Positions 24,206 through 36,039 of a stretch of DNA of 64,000 nt are shown piece by piece. The DNA is from Gyrodactylus bullatarudis (lineage: Eukaryota > Platyhelminthes > Monogenea > Gyrodactylidea > Gyrodactylidae). A model generated the notes under the pieces. It saw only the letters and a program-made list of their open reading frames with translations, made no database searches and was not told where the DNA came from. Positions within the stretch are counted from its first letter, which is position 1, and each line of letters begins with the position of its first letter. Location of the stretch: NCBI GenBank assembly GCA_012064415.1, contig SSNU01000052.1, forward strand, positions 123,176-187,175, in the 5' to 3' direction. Both the position numbers and the translations under genes were made by a program.

Positions 24206-26699
24206 ATTGTGATAGTCATGAAAATTAGGAGAATTTTTATTTTTAACTACTCGAAGAACAATTTTAATAAGATTTAAGTCATTTTTACAACTTTTTTGTT
24301 AAAATTATGAATATGAAACATTAAAAAACGCTTTAAATTTGAAAATTTTCATGATTTTGTTTATCTCATTTCAGAAGTATGGAGAGATACCTTGAAGCAA
24401 AATTTGGTGGGATAATATTAGAATACTTGAAGATTAGATCTATCATATCGATGTGCGATTTAGGTAATTGTGCAAAATTTTGGTTAAAAGGTCCCTGAGA
24501 GACTCGCAATTCCAAATTTTTATTTTAAAAATGGTCCCTTTAACGAAGTTTTAGAATATTCATCTTCCTGATGAAATAATAGGGTTTCTTGACTTAATTA
24601 TAAAAACTCCCAAATTTATATAAACCAACTTTACCTATTTCTGTAAACTACTCAAAGTTTCACGAAAATCAAACCACGCAAATATTTCGTAGTTAGTACT
24701 AAAATCGTTTCAGTTAAAGTCTGTCAAGATCTGAAAATTTCATCGAGGTCTCATATATGAATTAATTTTAGCCAGAATAAACTCCCCTAAAATAAAAAGA
24801 TATAATTTGTCACTTTTGAGTGATATCTAATAAAATGCTTGACCGATCAAAATTTAATATTCATGAAAAAAAATTTTAATATGACTAAAGTCATTTTCGC
24901 AACTTTTCTGTAAAATCAGGTTAAAATTATGAAAATAAAAAACGTTTTCAATTTTGTTTATCTTATTCCAGTGGGATAATATAAAAATACTTGAATATTA
25001 TATTCATCATATAGATGGATGGCGATTTTTTTTAATTTTGGAACCAGTAAGAAAGAGGCTACTTATCCATTTTGTTCACAATTTCATAGACTTTGCATTT
25101 TAGATAAGGGATGTAGAAATTCTAAAATTTTCCTCTTTGATCAATAATTGATAATAATAATGATAATATTATTAAAAAAAGGATAAAAAATAAACTCTAT
25201 CTTTTAGCTCAGATAGAAGTACTACAACACACACACACCAGAGCAATAAATATTCCACCCTTTTAGTAATAGTAATATAGAAGAAGTAAAGAAGACAGTT
25301 TATGCATTTTTTCTTGTTTATTTACTTTTGTCTATCCATTATTATTATTATTATTATTGTATCAACACTTGAATTTAATGTTCTCTTTTGAAATAATATA
25401 CTAATTTTTATTAGCGCTGAGAGAATGATAACTGGATCTGAGGTCATTTCATTACATAGTCGAGGATAATTTGAAAATTGACTCAAAAAGTTGTTAATCC
25501 TCAAATCAAGATCTGATCATCATCTAAGTTGATTTTACTACTAATTTTATAATCTTAAAGTCAAAGAGAGGAAATAAAGTGTACCAAGTGATTTTTTAAT
25601 TGTGGCCTATTGAATTTTCTGAAATCGGTTTCTAAACAATCGATTCACACAAAAACTTCTTGATGAATACAAATTTACAGTTTCATAATCTTTATTAACA
25701 GTCTTGGTTCAGCTTTATATCAGAGTTTATTTGTGAAAGCAATTTTTAACCCTTCATGTTCCATCGTTGCACCAGTGGAACACAACTCTTTCTCGAGCGA
25801 TAACTTTAACTGAAAGATACTTAAAATAATTTTTCCACTCCTCATTAGAAAGGAAATTTATTAAGACACAAAAATATGTGTAATTCATAAAGATAGCTTT
25901 TCACTGATGCACACCATAGTTATTTGAAGAAGGGTGATTTTTTGAAAATGTTGTCAAAAATTTAAAAAATATTTAGAACGTCTTTTTGAAAACCTATTTG
26001 CTGAGGTCTTAGAAAAAAATGAAATAACTTTGTAATGTAAAATAATAGCCGTAAATTTCATATATGCAATCGCCTGCTCGATATCTCTTATAGTTTAGAA
26101 GATAAATGGTTTTTTAAAACCAAAAATGCCAATTTTAACCTCAATTATCTTTGAAATGATAAGTCGGCTTACAAAAAGTAATTCAGCGTAATTATTTTGG
26201 TTAGATTGCAAATTTTTCTCATTTGCGAGATGAAAAATAATAATTTGGGACATGAAGGGGTAGAATTGAGAAGAAAACAGAAGAAATAGCCCAGATATCG
26301 TTAATTTCGGTACAAAAAGGGAAAAATTTAAAATTATCTTTTTCATTCTCTAATGATGATACTACTGTCTGAGAAGATGTCAATTTATAAGAATTTTCTT
26401 TAATCATTGTCTATTTTCTTGTTCACTGTGTTTTCGTATCTGACTATCTCATAGTGTAGTGGGCGACAAAATGATGAATACATATAAATAATATTTTGTG
26501 TGTTCTTTTTTTCTCATGTACTTATCGATTAGAAAATGATTTTAATTTTGCCATTGGAGATCTTTGCAATCCATGTACAAATATATATATCTATGTAAAT
26601 TAATTAATTTAAAATCAAAATCTCCTATTCCCCCCACCCTAGAGTAGAAAAAACATTTCTATTGTGAAAAGTTTGGTTATTAAAAAAATACAAAAATTC

Positions 26700-27560
26700 C
26701 ATTTAACTAAACTGATTATTTGATGAATTTGAACAAGATTTCTTGAAATCTAGATCATAAGGTCTCCTTTTACCCTACAGAGGAAAGATAATTAAAAAAA
26801 AACATTTTTAATGAAAATAAAGGCATATTTCAAATTCCCATTGTTGTGGAAATTTTCGTTGATTCTAGGAATTTTAGAAAAATCCTAAATTTCTATCTTC
26901 ATATTAACAAGGGTTAGAATCTAAGGATTAGCGATTGACAAGTGTTTAAAGTACATTTTTAGCTTTTCAATATAAATTAAATTTAGAAAAAATCAATTTT
27001 TAAAGAAAATACGGTGAATTTGAAATCTTGAAACAGCCCCAAATTCTCATTTTTTTGAACTTTGAGTTAAAATTTTTTGTTGATTTCAATGTGAGGGAGT
27101 GATCAAAAGTTGATTTTCAGGATCACAATAAGACAAAAAAACCGATGATCATCATACAAATTTTGATAGATTCATCATTTTTCAGGGATGTTTAAGTATC
27201 AAATTTCATCGACTTTCAAGTAGAGAAAATGATGAAAAATTCAAAATTTGATTTTGACACGAATATGGGGTGGGGGAGATTCTCAAAACCGCATTCAGCA
27301 TATTTGATTACTTTGAATAGTTGTGATCCCAAAACTCAACTTTTTATCACTTTCTCATATTGAAATCAACAAAAGATTTCAACTCAAAGTTCAAAAAAAT
27401 AAAAATTTGGCGCTACTTCAAGATTTCAAATATCCGTATTTTCTGTAAAAATTGATTTTTTAAAAATTTTTTTCTCTGTATTCTGATCTAGATTCTTAAA
27501 AATCTTGATCAAATTCGATTTCTTGACGACAAAATTAAGAATTTTGTAAAAATCATTTAT
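26700..27560. repeat. Dispersed AT-rich repeat R2, inverted pair
   Basis: Segments reading GAAATCTTGAAACAGC, then TTTGAACTTTGAGTT and TGATCAAAAGTTGATTTT occur at about 26740-27130 and inverted at about 27330-27540. Related copies are at about 20580-20740, 22900-23300, 56140-56350, 58040-58130 and 62080-62760. It is a high-copy non-coding family with hairpin-forming potential. Confidence 0.6.
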
Positions 27561-28525
27561 TTCTATCTATCTTCATATTAACTAGGTGTATTTATTTATC
27601 GACATAAAAATAAATTTCAAATTACTAAATACTCTGTACACAAAATAATGTATCTGGTTCCTTTGGCAATGTACAATAAAAACCTAGAAAAACTGTAAGA
27701 AATTTGTTAATTATCTGATTTATGAAGATGAGAATAAAGAAAAGAAGAAAGATGAGAAATTGGACATTACTAATTTTAGATTAGTAAGGTTCTCAAATTC
27801 AGCTAATTTAAGTTCTGAGTAAATTGAATTAAAAGCAAACAATAAAAAATTACGGCTACTTTGAGCTTTATCGAAAGACTCCAACCTTCATATTAACCAA
27901 CTAGTGTTTACCTCTCAGAAATTACACTTGTCTTTCTCAGAGTTTTAATAGCAGCTTTAGTTTCGATAATGCCTAACAAGAAATATTAATTTCCTCTGAG
28001 AATAATTTTGGAAAATACTTTTTTTATTCAGTCAATCTAAAAAGAACAGAAAAGTAAGTGGAACTTGAATAACTTACCCAATCAATAATTAAATGAGTTT
28101 ATACTAAAATTGATTTTTTCTTGTATCCAGTTGGAACCAGTTGAGCAATGATTGATTGTCTATCTTTTGGCAAAACTGTTTCCCATTTAGACCAGAGTTT
28201 TTATCTTTATCTCTCTCTTGGATTTCCTATGAACCTTGGAGTTGGAAATTTTTCACTAGAAGTATGAAAATAAATTCTTTAGATACTCTCATTAGATAAC
28301 TGAAATCCCTATAAAATCAAAAGTGCTACTCTATGTTGGAATTATTATCAACTATTCTGAATAAAGCTTTAGTAAGGAGTCTTTATAACTTGATTTTCCG
28401 CAAAAAAAGTTAGACATTTTTTGGCTTCAAAATTGTTTTAGAAAATTTTCTCATTTTTCGATAGAACGTATCTTTATTTATAGCAAATCTTACTGAGATA
28501 GACAAGTTACTTTTTCAGAGGATGA

Positions 28526-28603
28526 GACGCTTGTAACCTGAAATAGACCCGATAGGAATATGGTTTTTAGATAAAATTGAAGAGAGTTCAGGTTACAAGT
28601 GTC
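28526..28603. repeat. Short hairpin, 17-bp arms
   Basis: GACGCTTGTAACCTGAA at 28526-28542 is matched by its inverse at 28587-28603 with one mismatch. The loop is 44 nt. It could be a transposon end or a transcript hairpin; nothing decides. Confidence 0.5.
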
Positions 28604-28961
28604 TAATCCAACGAAGAAGGTACCGAAACGTCTGAAAGAGGCTTTTGAAAAGAGATTGCAATTGGTTATATTTCGATTAAATCTAGTTTTACTAATATCT
28701 TTTATAAAATTTGTTTTCCTTAAATATTCTGATTGTATATTACAATTGAATTTATTGCTCAGCTTTTTTAAACAAATTGATTCAAGATCTCATGTATATA
28801 AAGGGATCGTTTTCTTTTTGGATTCATTAAAAGTGTTTTATAGTAAAAATTTTTGAATGAACTCGCGTTAACTTTAATTTTACACCAAACAGTACACGAA
28901 AATCTGTTATTGTAAGATTTCTTGAACCAGACTGATCTCTCAAAAAATCAAGAGTTATGTT

Positions 28962-29336
28962 TTAATAAATTGAATTTTTATCACAATCACGATGATTTTG
29001 AAGATAACATTTACACTCTGATGCATGGAATAAGTCTTGATACAATGTATCTTGTAATATGCGTGCTGTTCTCAACTGCTGTCTCTTTAATTCCAATAAC
29101 TTGATTGCTCCGAAGATGTTTCGCTCAGCCTTTGGACGAATACCAATAGAATTATAAATGTTAACAATTTTCCTTGCAACAATATTTCTTTCAGCGTCAA
29201 GATTTCTATTAATTCGAGCTCCATATTGAAACTTCAAAGCTTTAATAACATCCAAGTTTGTTGGTAAAGCATCACCTTCAAAGTCTTGGGGGTATTCCAA
29301 TCGATTGTTTATTGCTATTATTTCGTTACTGTTCAT
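28962..29336 (-). CDS. Orphan ORF, probably from a mobile element
   Basis: A 124-residue ORF starting MNSNEIIAINNRLEYPQDFE. It is hydrophilic, with PTNLDVIKALKFQYGARINR, a helix-rich middle (IVARKIVNIYNSIGIRPKAE) and a short Cys cluster after LFHASECKCYLQ. The order of a LPT-x-x-DVIK segment, a WxxxxIP-like helix and LF-x-x-C-x-C recalls an orphan family expanded in many arthropod genomes and often found beside repeats; this is from memory and uncertain. No splice partner was identified. It lies antisense within the EAG intron. Confidence 0.4.
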   Translation of the reverse strand: MNSNEIIAINNRLEYPQDFEGDALPTNLDVIKALKFQYGARINRNLDAERNIVARKIVNIYNSIGIRPKAERNIFGAIKLLELKRQQLRTARILQDTLYQDLFHASECKCYLQNHRDCDKNSIY

Positions 29337-29536
29337 ACTTTTTACAGGCTTGTATTAACAGATTTAAATTTATATTGTAATGTTTGCCAAAATTAAAGAG
29401 TCACTTAAACAAATCTTAAAATTAAATATTTTAGACAATATAATTAATAAATTCAGTAATTTTTTCTGATTCTAACGGTGCTCTTTAAACGAATCAACTC
29501 TCTCTAATAACAAAGTAAGAAATTTTATCTATAATT

Positions 29537-29665
29537 GGAAGCCCGCGAAGCATTGGATTCAAAACCAAAGTAAGAGCAAAATATTGAACTAGAAGAAGCG
29601 CAAAATACACCATTTTAAAAATCTCAAAAAGCTTTATTAAATTTAGCATGAGGAAGACCAACTTT
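29537..29665. repeat. Dispersed repeat R3, copy 1
   Basis: The ~125 bp starting GCCCGCGAAGCATTGGATTC recurs in the same orientation at about 31988-32115, with substitutions and an indel. It has no coding sense. The two copies flank the TTAA MITE and EAG exon 2. Confidence 0.6.
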
Positions 29666-30331
29666 TAAATTTCATACATAACTAGTGTAAAGCGTAAACA
29701 CAGTTTTAAGGAATTCTTTTTCATCGAGGTCTAAATTATATAATATGTGATTTATTATGATTAATGTTATCTGGATCATTATTGATCTTATATGCTTAGT
29801 AACTATGGTTATTTATCATCAGTAAGTTAAAGATATCTGCATATATATTTCTATATGCCCAAATATCGAGATAGTAGTAGAACATCCCTTTGATACAAAA
29901 ATATCAGAGCATATTCTAAACTGTACCTTCTATATTTTTCTCCCTCTCTTTCTCTCTCTCTGTGTTAGATAAAGCAAATTAAACTTTTAATACTTTGAGT
30001 AGAAGGTCCTTCTTAAATTAGAATAATGATCGGATTATTACCTCCTTTGTTTGTCGAGATATTGAGTTATTATTAACTAAATAGTATTTATAGATGCTTT
30101 TTACAAAATAATGATAATACAATGAATAATAAATATAAAAAGAATCAAATCAACTTTATGAATAATACATTGGAAAAATTCTGATTCTGAAGAAGTTCCG
30201 AAATCTATATAGTATATTTTTTAAAGAAATTCATTTTTTTCTACCAAGTACACATTAGATTACTGATTTTCTTCTTTTAACTCGCCGAAATGTGTTCAAA
30301 ATTTCTAGCATTCAAGAATTTCTCTGCTTAA

Positions 30332-31002
30332 CCCTTTCAATACCATAGCTGAACGAATTAAGTTTCAGGCTTAATTCTCTCACAGAATTGCCTAAAATGT
30401 GATGATAAAAAACATTTACTAGGACAAAATTTTATGAAAATTTTTTTTTACACATAATTTCATCAGGGTCTGATTTATATTGAAATTCCTATCTACTGGT
30501 GAGTAATTTAGAGTAAAACTTTGCCAATGAAGGGATTTATTTGAAAGTTAATTTTTTCAAAGACTCAATTAATGTCAAAAAGGATATCTTTTAAATTTCA
30601 TTCGATCTTATTACAAAATAACCTAGATATTGAAGATCTAAGGTAAAAATGGGGTTGAAAATTGCCCCATTTTCACGAGACTATTGATGGAACTGCTCAT
30701 TGATTTCATGCATAAAAAATATACCTTGTTTTGGATTAACTATTTAGCTTCTACGGAAATTGATCTTATTACCTCTGAACATTGATAAGTTTAATAACTT
30801 CGATCAAAAAGAATAATGAATTAAGGAATTCTATTTCCTTCGGTAAAAGTTCAAATATCTATGGCATTCTTATGCCTGGCTAGCAAAAATATAGCATGAT
30901 AGCAAACTAAGATAGTTTTTGATATACTATCAAAGAATAATCATGAAAAAATGTTTCAAAATCATTGAAAAAAGTCAGTTTGAACATATGGTATCGAAAG
31001 GG
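30332..31002. mobile_element. piggyBac-type MITE with TTAA target duplication
   Basis: TTAA lies at both edges (30328-30331 and 31003-31006). The termini are CCCTTTCAATACCATA and TATGGTATCGAAAGGG, inverted with one mismatch. The 671 bp contain no transposase. A shorter relative with the same termini is at 47766-47981. Confidence 0.8.
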
Positions 31003-31121
31003 TTAAGGAAATTCTCTTTTGGAATAAGACGTGTAGAAATACATTTAAAAAACTATGAATAGAAAAACTTGTTCAGTAATTTAGAAACTTCAAGTTTTAT
31101 TCACTATTCTAATTCACACAG

Positions 31122-31352
31122 GAACAAGTTTTGTACTGTCAAATGCCAGAATTGTCGATTATCCAATTGTCTATTGCAATGAAAAGTTTAGTAAACTAAT
31201 CGGATTTAGTCGGGTGGAGATTCTTCAAAAGTCAAGCAACTTCTCGTTCCTCTACAGTGATCAGACGACAACAGCAATGCGTGAACAAATCCAAATTTGT
31301 CTGGACAAGCAGACTTTTGATCAGATTGAAGTCAACTTCATCAGAAAGAATA
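31122..31352 (+). CDS. eag: EAG potassium channel, PAS-domain exon
   Basis: The exon encodes the PAS core, about 76 residues: SFVLSNARIVDYPIVYCNEK, then LIGFSRVEILQKSSN, FLYSDQTT and DQIEVNFIRKN. It aligns to the EAG PAS domain (ANAQIVDFPIVY and DQFEILLYKKN in other animals). The acceptor is AATTCACACAG and the donor AGTAAGC. Phase 1 at both ends matches exon 1 at 17701, making a glycine codon at the junction. The DQ-x-E-x spacing favours EAG over the ERG and ELK branches. The FLYSDQTT loop is shorter than the usual EAG CRYVCGFMYG form. Voltage sensor and pore exons were not found to the right. Confidence 0.85.
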
Positions 31353-33443
31353 GTAAGCTCTTAAATGAAAGATATTTTTGAAGAGTCAATATAGAAAAAT
31401 GAATTTCGGTAGAATTTCTTTCTTTTATTTTTCTCCAGATACATTCAACTAACATCAGGGGAAACATCTTCCAATAAATAAGAACGAATGAATAATTACT
31501 ATTTTTCAATCTATCATTGTTGAATTCTAATTTCCTGACTGATAGCGTCAGAATGGGATATTAGGGATAAGAAATGCATTTTTCTCTACGTTATTTATTT
31601 CCTATTTCTCTTCTTCCACCTCTGTGCAACACATCTTGTTAGGAGGAAAAAAGGCCATTGGGATTTGAAAAGATACAAACTGATAGAAAAGAAGGATCAG
31701 ACAGGGGTGTGTATGTATGTAATTGAGGATCAGTCACTAGCTAGAAGATTTGATTGTACCTATGCTACGTATTTTTTACAATTTGAATAATTTTCAATTA
31801 ATTTCATTTATCAAATAATTGAAAATAACAACGACTGAATATCCTTTTTCCGGCTTTCTTCCGACGAGTTTTTATTAGTATAAAAAGGATGGTGAAAATT
31901 TTCAAAATATAATGAAATAAAATGAGAAGATGATGCCAAGCGTTTCACATTTTTGTAACAATTTTTATCGTTTAAGGTATTATTAGACGCCCGCGAAGCC
32001 TTGGATTCAGGACCAAAGTCTAAGCAAGATAATGAACCAGAAATCGCGTAGAGTATACTATTTCTAAAATCTCAAAAAGCATTATTAAACTCAATCCGAG
32101 GAAGAACAATTTAAAAATTACTTCTCAATGTTTTAATGTGTGTGATCCGACTAGTTTTAGTTAAGGGTTTTCGATTTTGAAATTTTTATAAAAATTCAAG
32201 TCAAAATCTTAGAACATTTCCTTTCCCAATATATATTCAAATTAAGTTTGTCTTTTGATATGAACGAGAAATTGAAAACTTTCTCGCCTTACGTGTTCAA
32301 TGAAATCCGATGCTCTCTATCCACTGCAAATAAATAAATTTTGAGAATAAAATTAAAGGAATTGACTTTTGCTGTAGTTCCTCAAATGTTTACCATCCCC
32401 TTTCCTTTCAATGCGGGATGATGATGGAAATTCATTTTTCAAATTAATATTTTTTTCAATTCGATATCTAATTTTATTGGAAAAACAAAGCGATTTTTAT
32501 GAATCTTGAAACAGCCATAAAGCTAGTTTGATCTTTTAAACGAGACTGCATCTTGTTGTGGGTAGATCTTCTCTTTTTCAGAATCTACATGTTTTCCCAT
32601 GTTATATCCAAAACAAACAAGATAATCCTGCTGATTTTCGAGAATTCCAGGAAGCCCAGTTTGACTTCCTTAAAACTTGTGTTTTTCAACAGGAAATAAA
32701 ATTGATTATTGATTCTCTGGTTGTTAAACTTTATCATTTCGAATTATAATCAAGAATATGCTAAAATCGCACTAAATTCTAACAGTTTAGATGGATTTGA
32801 CTATGTTAAATCGAGAATATTTCGATGCAGAATATAGATATTAGAGATCATCTCGAAAGTAAAAAAAGGTCCGGGTCATTTTTTTTCTAATGACGAAGAT
32901 ATCTTCATGAGGAATTAAAGGTCGAGTGAATATTTAGTGATTAAGTTTATATTTCACCGGATCTCATCAGACTATTACACCGGCTTGATATTTATATTAA
33001 ATTTTTGAGTATATGCAAATTCCTCTTATTTGTTCAAATTTTTTTTAGGGATCAAACATAGGGCGTGAGGGTTGCAAAATGTTAAAAATTTTCTCCAGGG
33101 CTGATTGAGTTATCTTCTCTTCTCTGGTAAATCGAGAATATTTCAATGCAGAAGATAGAGATATTATATAGATATTAGAGATCGTCTCGAAAGTAAAAAA
33201 AGGTCCGGGTCATTTTTTTTCTGACAATTTGAATAAGCTTCACACTAAATGAAAATATTAAATACTGATTATGTAATCTTTGAATTTCAGAACTATCTTT
33301 AATAAAATTGAAATATTTGCGACCATACAATCCTGATTAATGCTTAAGTATATCGATGGGAGGAAGCCTCCCAATCAGCCTTTTCTATAACCGCCGAGAG
33401 GTGCTATTCTCTAATGAGACTTCTGCTAGTATTCATCTTACAA
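31353..33443. other. EAG intron 2 sequence with direct repeats
   Basis: No gene was recognised. A ~85 bp unit with GGTCCGGGTCATTTTTTTTC occurs at about 32805-32890 and again at 33125-33225. A segment with TTACACCGGC at 32935-32993 recurs next to the Ginger element at 50843-50906. Confidence 0.55.
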
Positions 33444-33894
33444 TAGGCTAGGGTGAAATATTTAACCTCATATTAGGGCCAACTTTTCTGATAGAACTAT
33501 CAATTCTAAGCATTATTTTGTATTGAAGCATGTGTAAAAAATTATTCTCCGTTATGTCATTCGCTTTTAAAATCCAAAATTTTTCAAATCGCCGCTCATT
33601 TTTCGATGAATTTTTACTACGCAATCACTAAAATCCGGAATATCTTGGCCATTTAATGAGTTTCTTAATTTTTATCTTCAAAATTAGTAATCTTGTCATC
33701 AAAAGGAGCTTCATGGTTAATTTCGCTATTTTATCATATCCGTGGGGTATTGTGGGAAAAATGGGCAATGACATAATGGAGAATGACTTTCACACTTTAA
33801 AAATATGCAAAACATGACCTGAGTACTAAATTTTATCAGAAAAGTAAGTCCTCTCGTGAGTTGTTCGGAGAAGAAAAAATTTCATCCTAGCCTA
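33444..33894. mobile_element. hAT-like MITE with perfect 8-bp target duplication
   Basis: The termini TAGGCTAGGGTGAAAT and ATTTCATCCTAGCCTA are inverted. The 8-bp direct repeat TCTTACAA flanks the element exactly (33436-33443 and 33895-33902). An 8-bp duplication and a TAGG-type end fit the hAT superfamily. The 451 bp have no transposase. Parts of the same family occur at 47683-48060, 50450-50670, 52735-52853 and 63235-63575, so this complete copy is the reference for the nested insertions further right. Confidence 0.85.
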
Positions 33895-33968
33895 TCTTAC
33901 AATATAGCTCTAGCCATACTTTAAATGACTACTCAGAATGAAACTTTTATTAACCTCCTCGTTACCAA

Positions 33969-33984
33969 AGGTCGTATACGACCT
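33969..33984. repeat. 16-bp palindrome, subterminal copy
   Basis: AGGTCGTATACGACCT is a perfect palindrome, 15 bp inside the left end of the piggyBac element. The same 16 bases recur at 34305-34320. It is a candidate transposase or host-factor binding site. Confidence 0.7.
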
Positions 33985-34304
33985 CCTTTTTAAATCTTGA
34001 TTAAATTGTTGTTCTATAAACTTATGAATTAGATTTTTTAATACCTTTAATTTTAATAGTTTTACCTTCTTAATGGTGTATGATTTTCTCTCTCCCAAAA
34101 TTAATTAGCGTCTTTTATCACAGGTTGAAGTTTTTACTTGGAAACTATTATTGCTGAGTGTAATTAGGACTAATTATCTTCAATGAAAATTACCCAAGAA
34201 ACGAGTTAACTTATGAGCATAATTATAATCTTGTAATAATTCATATTTCGAAGGAATCAACCATCTCTGATTGGTTAGCTCGGAGTTATCTCTAATTATA
34301 TTAC

Positions 34305-34320
34305 AGGTCGTATACGACCT
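34305..34320. repeat. 16-bp palindrome, copy next to the transposase start
   Basis: AGGTCGTATACGACCT again, ending two bases before the ATG at 34322. It follows TTACAG, so it could also sit just after a 3' splice site. Its place suggests control of transposase expression by a palindrome-binding protein; this is inference. Confidence 0.65.
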
Positions 34321-34321
34321 A

Positions 34322-35938
34322 ATGGTAACCAGAAATATGGAGAGCGAGTTAAATGTACGTCACACAAGGAACGGAAAAATTTACTCACTAGTGGTAATTC
34401 CTGATGCAAATCAATCAGAAGAAGAGCTAGAAGAAGAAGCAAATACTCACCAGGAGCAAATAATTGAATCCTCTAGTGACGATGAAATTGATTTAGTTCC
34501 GAATTCCGTTAGGTCGTTAGATATGAGAGATACAAGACAGCATCCCAAGATAGTTCTTGACTTCACAAGCCAGAAAGAGAAACAAATATCCCTGAAAAAA
34601 CCTTTAGAATATTTCTATACTTATTTCAGCGATGATATGATATCATTGATGGTTTACCACTCAAATATATATGCAACTCAACAGAATCGGATTCTTCGGG
34701 CCAACATATCTGAGGCAAAAAAATATCTTGGAATCTTACTGCGAATGGGAATAATCAAACTTCCAAGATTTATGATGTATTGGAGCGATGAAACAAGAAT
34801 CGAATCAGTTGCTCGAGTTATGCCAAGAAATCGCTTTTTTGAATGGCAAAGAAATATCCATTTTTGTGATAACCATCAACCTGATCCAGATGACCGGTTT
34901 TTCAAAATTCGGGAATTCTCTAATATTTTTCATTCAAATTGTAGATCTGCTGCTTCACAAGGACAAACCCATTCTGTAGATGAGCAAATCATACCTTTTA
35001 AAGGCAGATCAAGACTGAAACAATATCTGCCAGCTAAGCCAACAAAGTGGGGCATTAAAGTATTTTCTCGAAATGATATGGATGGTCTCATGCATGAGTT
35101 TATCATCTATGATGGAAAGTGTCCAATAGTAGAAGAATCGTGTGGAATGGTATCTGGAGATTTTGTTTTAAGTGTGTGTAAGCAAATTCCTAACAACTCT
35201 AATCATATTATCTGCTTCGACAACTATTTCAACAGTCCAAGCCTTCAAAAGGCATTGTTAAAACGAGGAATTCATAGTTCGGGAACATTGAGATCTAATC
35301 GACTTAAAGCATTAGAAAAAAGTCTTCTTACAGAAAAGGAACTTAAATCGAAAGGTCGTGGCTCGTATGACCTATTATATAGCCAAAGTGACAAAATATT
35401 TATTATGAGGTGGTTTGACAACAGAGCTGTTACCTTAACCTCAACTTTTGCTTCGAGTGAACCTATCTCCATTGCCAAAAGATGGAATCGTAAAGAAAAA
35501 AAAATCGAGCAAGTACCAGTACCATATATTGTCTCAAATTATAACAAATCTATGGGCGCTGTCGATTTATTTGACTCATACCAATCCCTTTACAGAATTG
35601 ATCATAGATCAAAAAATTGGTATTTTGCTGTTTTCAAATGGATTCTTAATAGCTCAATCATAAACGCATGGCTTCTTTACAAAAGAGACATGATTAAATG
35701 TCAAAATGAAAAGCCAATGGATCTTTTAAGTTTTCAGTTAAGCGTAGCAGAATCCCTGATCAGAGAAACTTGTGAACCTACTCCGAAGAGACGAAGAATT
35801 AGTATACCTGAAGAATCCCCTGATGTTCGAAGAAAATGTTCTTTAGAAAATATTGAAGAAATTCTGAATCTCAGCACAGGCAAATCAGACCTGGAGATTC
35901 ATAAACCAATAAGAGTTGTCAAGGACAAAGATCGATGA
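34322..35938 (+). CDS. piggyBac transposase, truncated before its Cys-rich tail
   Basis: This DDE-type transposase cuts and pastes DNA at TTAA. The frame is intact for 538 residues from the Met after the 16-bp palindrome; the upstream in-frame Met at 34271 would translate the palindrome itself. An acidic N-terminus (EEELEEE) precedes DDE_Tnp_1_7. The three catalytic aspartates are in THSVDEQ (~residue 220), ICFDNYF (~300) and MGAVDLFD (~415). A nuclear-signal-like PKRRR lies near the end. The frame stops at TGA (35936-35938). The same frame continues beyond it with CFTCKK, CETCK and further Cys/His, the zinc-binding tail usual in this family, to about 36114. The copy therefore lost its DNA-binding tail through one nonsense codon. 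Confidence 0.9.
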   Translation: MVTRNMESELNVRHTRNGKIYSLVVIPDANQSEEELEEEANTHQEQIIESSSDDEIDLVPNSVRSLDMRDTRQHPKIVLDFTSQKEKQISLKKPLEYFYTYFSDDMISLMVYHSNIYATQQNRILRANISEAKKYLGILLRMGIIKLPRFMMYWSDETRIESVARVMPRNRFFEWQRNIHFCDNHQPDPDDRFFKIREFSNIFHSNCRSAASQGQTHSVDEQIIPFKGRSRLKQYLPAKPTKWGIKVFSRNDMDGLMHEFIIYDGKCPIVEESCGMVSGDFVLSVCKQIPNNSNHIICFDNYFNSPSLQKALLKRGIHSSGTLRSNRLKALEKSLLTEKELKSKGRGSYDLLYSQSDKIFIMRWFDNRAVTLTSTFASSEPISIAKRWNRKEKKIEQVPVPYIVSNYNKSMGAVDLFDSYQSLYRIDHRSKNWYFAVFKWILNSSIINAWLLYKRDMIKCQNEKPMDLLSFQLSVAESLIRETCEPTPKRRRISIPEESPDVRRKCSLENIEEILNLSTGKSDLEIHKPIRVVKDKDR

Positions 35939-36039
35939 GCATGTTTTACTTGCAAGAAGAAAAGTTATTTCTTTTGTGAAACCTGCAAAATATTTTTATG
36001 TATAAGCTCAAGTAAAAATTGCTATTATACTTATCATAA

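Larger units (their letters stand above)
17780..31121 (+). other. EAG intron 1 (13.3 kb), rich in mobile DNA
   Basis: This is inferred from the in-phase match of the exon at 17701 to the exon at 31122. The intron carries the palindromic hammerhead element, its truncated twin, a 458 bp MITE, copies of several dispersed AT-rich repeats, an antisense orphan ORF and a TTAA MITE. Segments not listed separately (19-20.7 kb, 21.2-23.6 kb, 24.2-26.7 kb, 27.6-28.5 kb, 29.7-30.3 kb) have no recognised gene. Confidence 0.75.

Noticed and set aside
25220..25370. (AC)n and (ATT)n tracts
   Set aside because: Simple microsatellites with no further structure worth a claim.
29938..29965. CT-rich tract as a promoter element
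   Set aside because: A short microsatellite inside an intron; no gene start nearby.
35936..35938. TGA as a selenocysteine or programmed read-through codon in the piggyBac transposase
   Set aside because: No selenocysteine insertion hairpin is apparent and the family has no Sec; a nonsense change is simpler.
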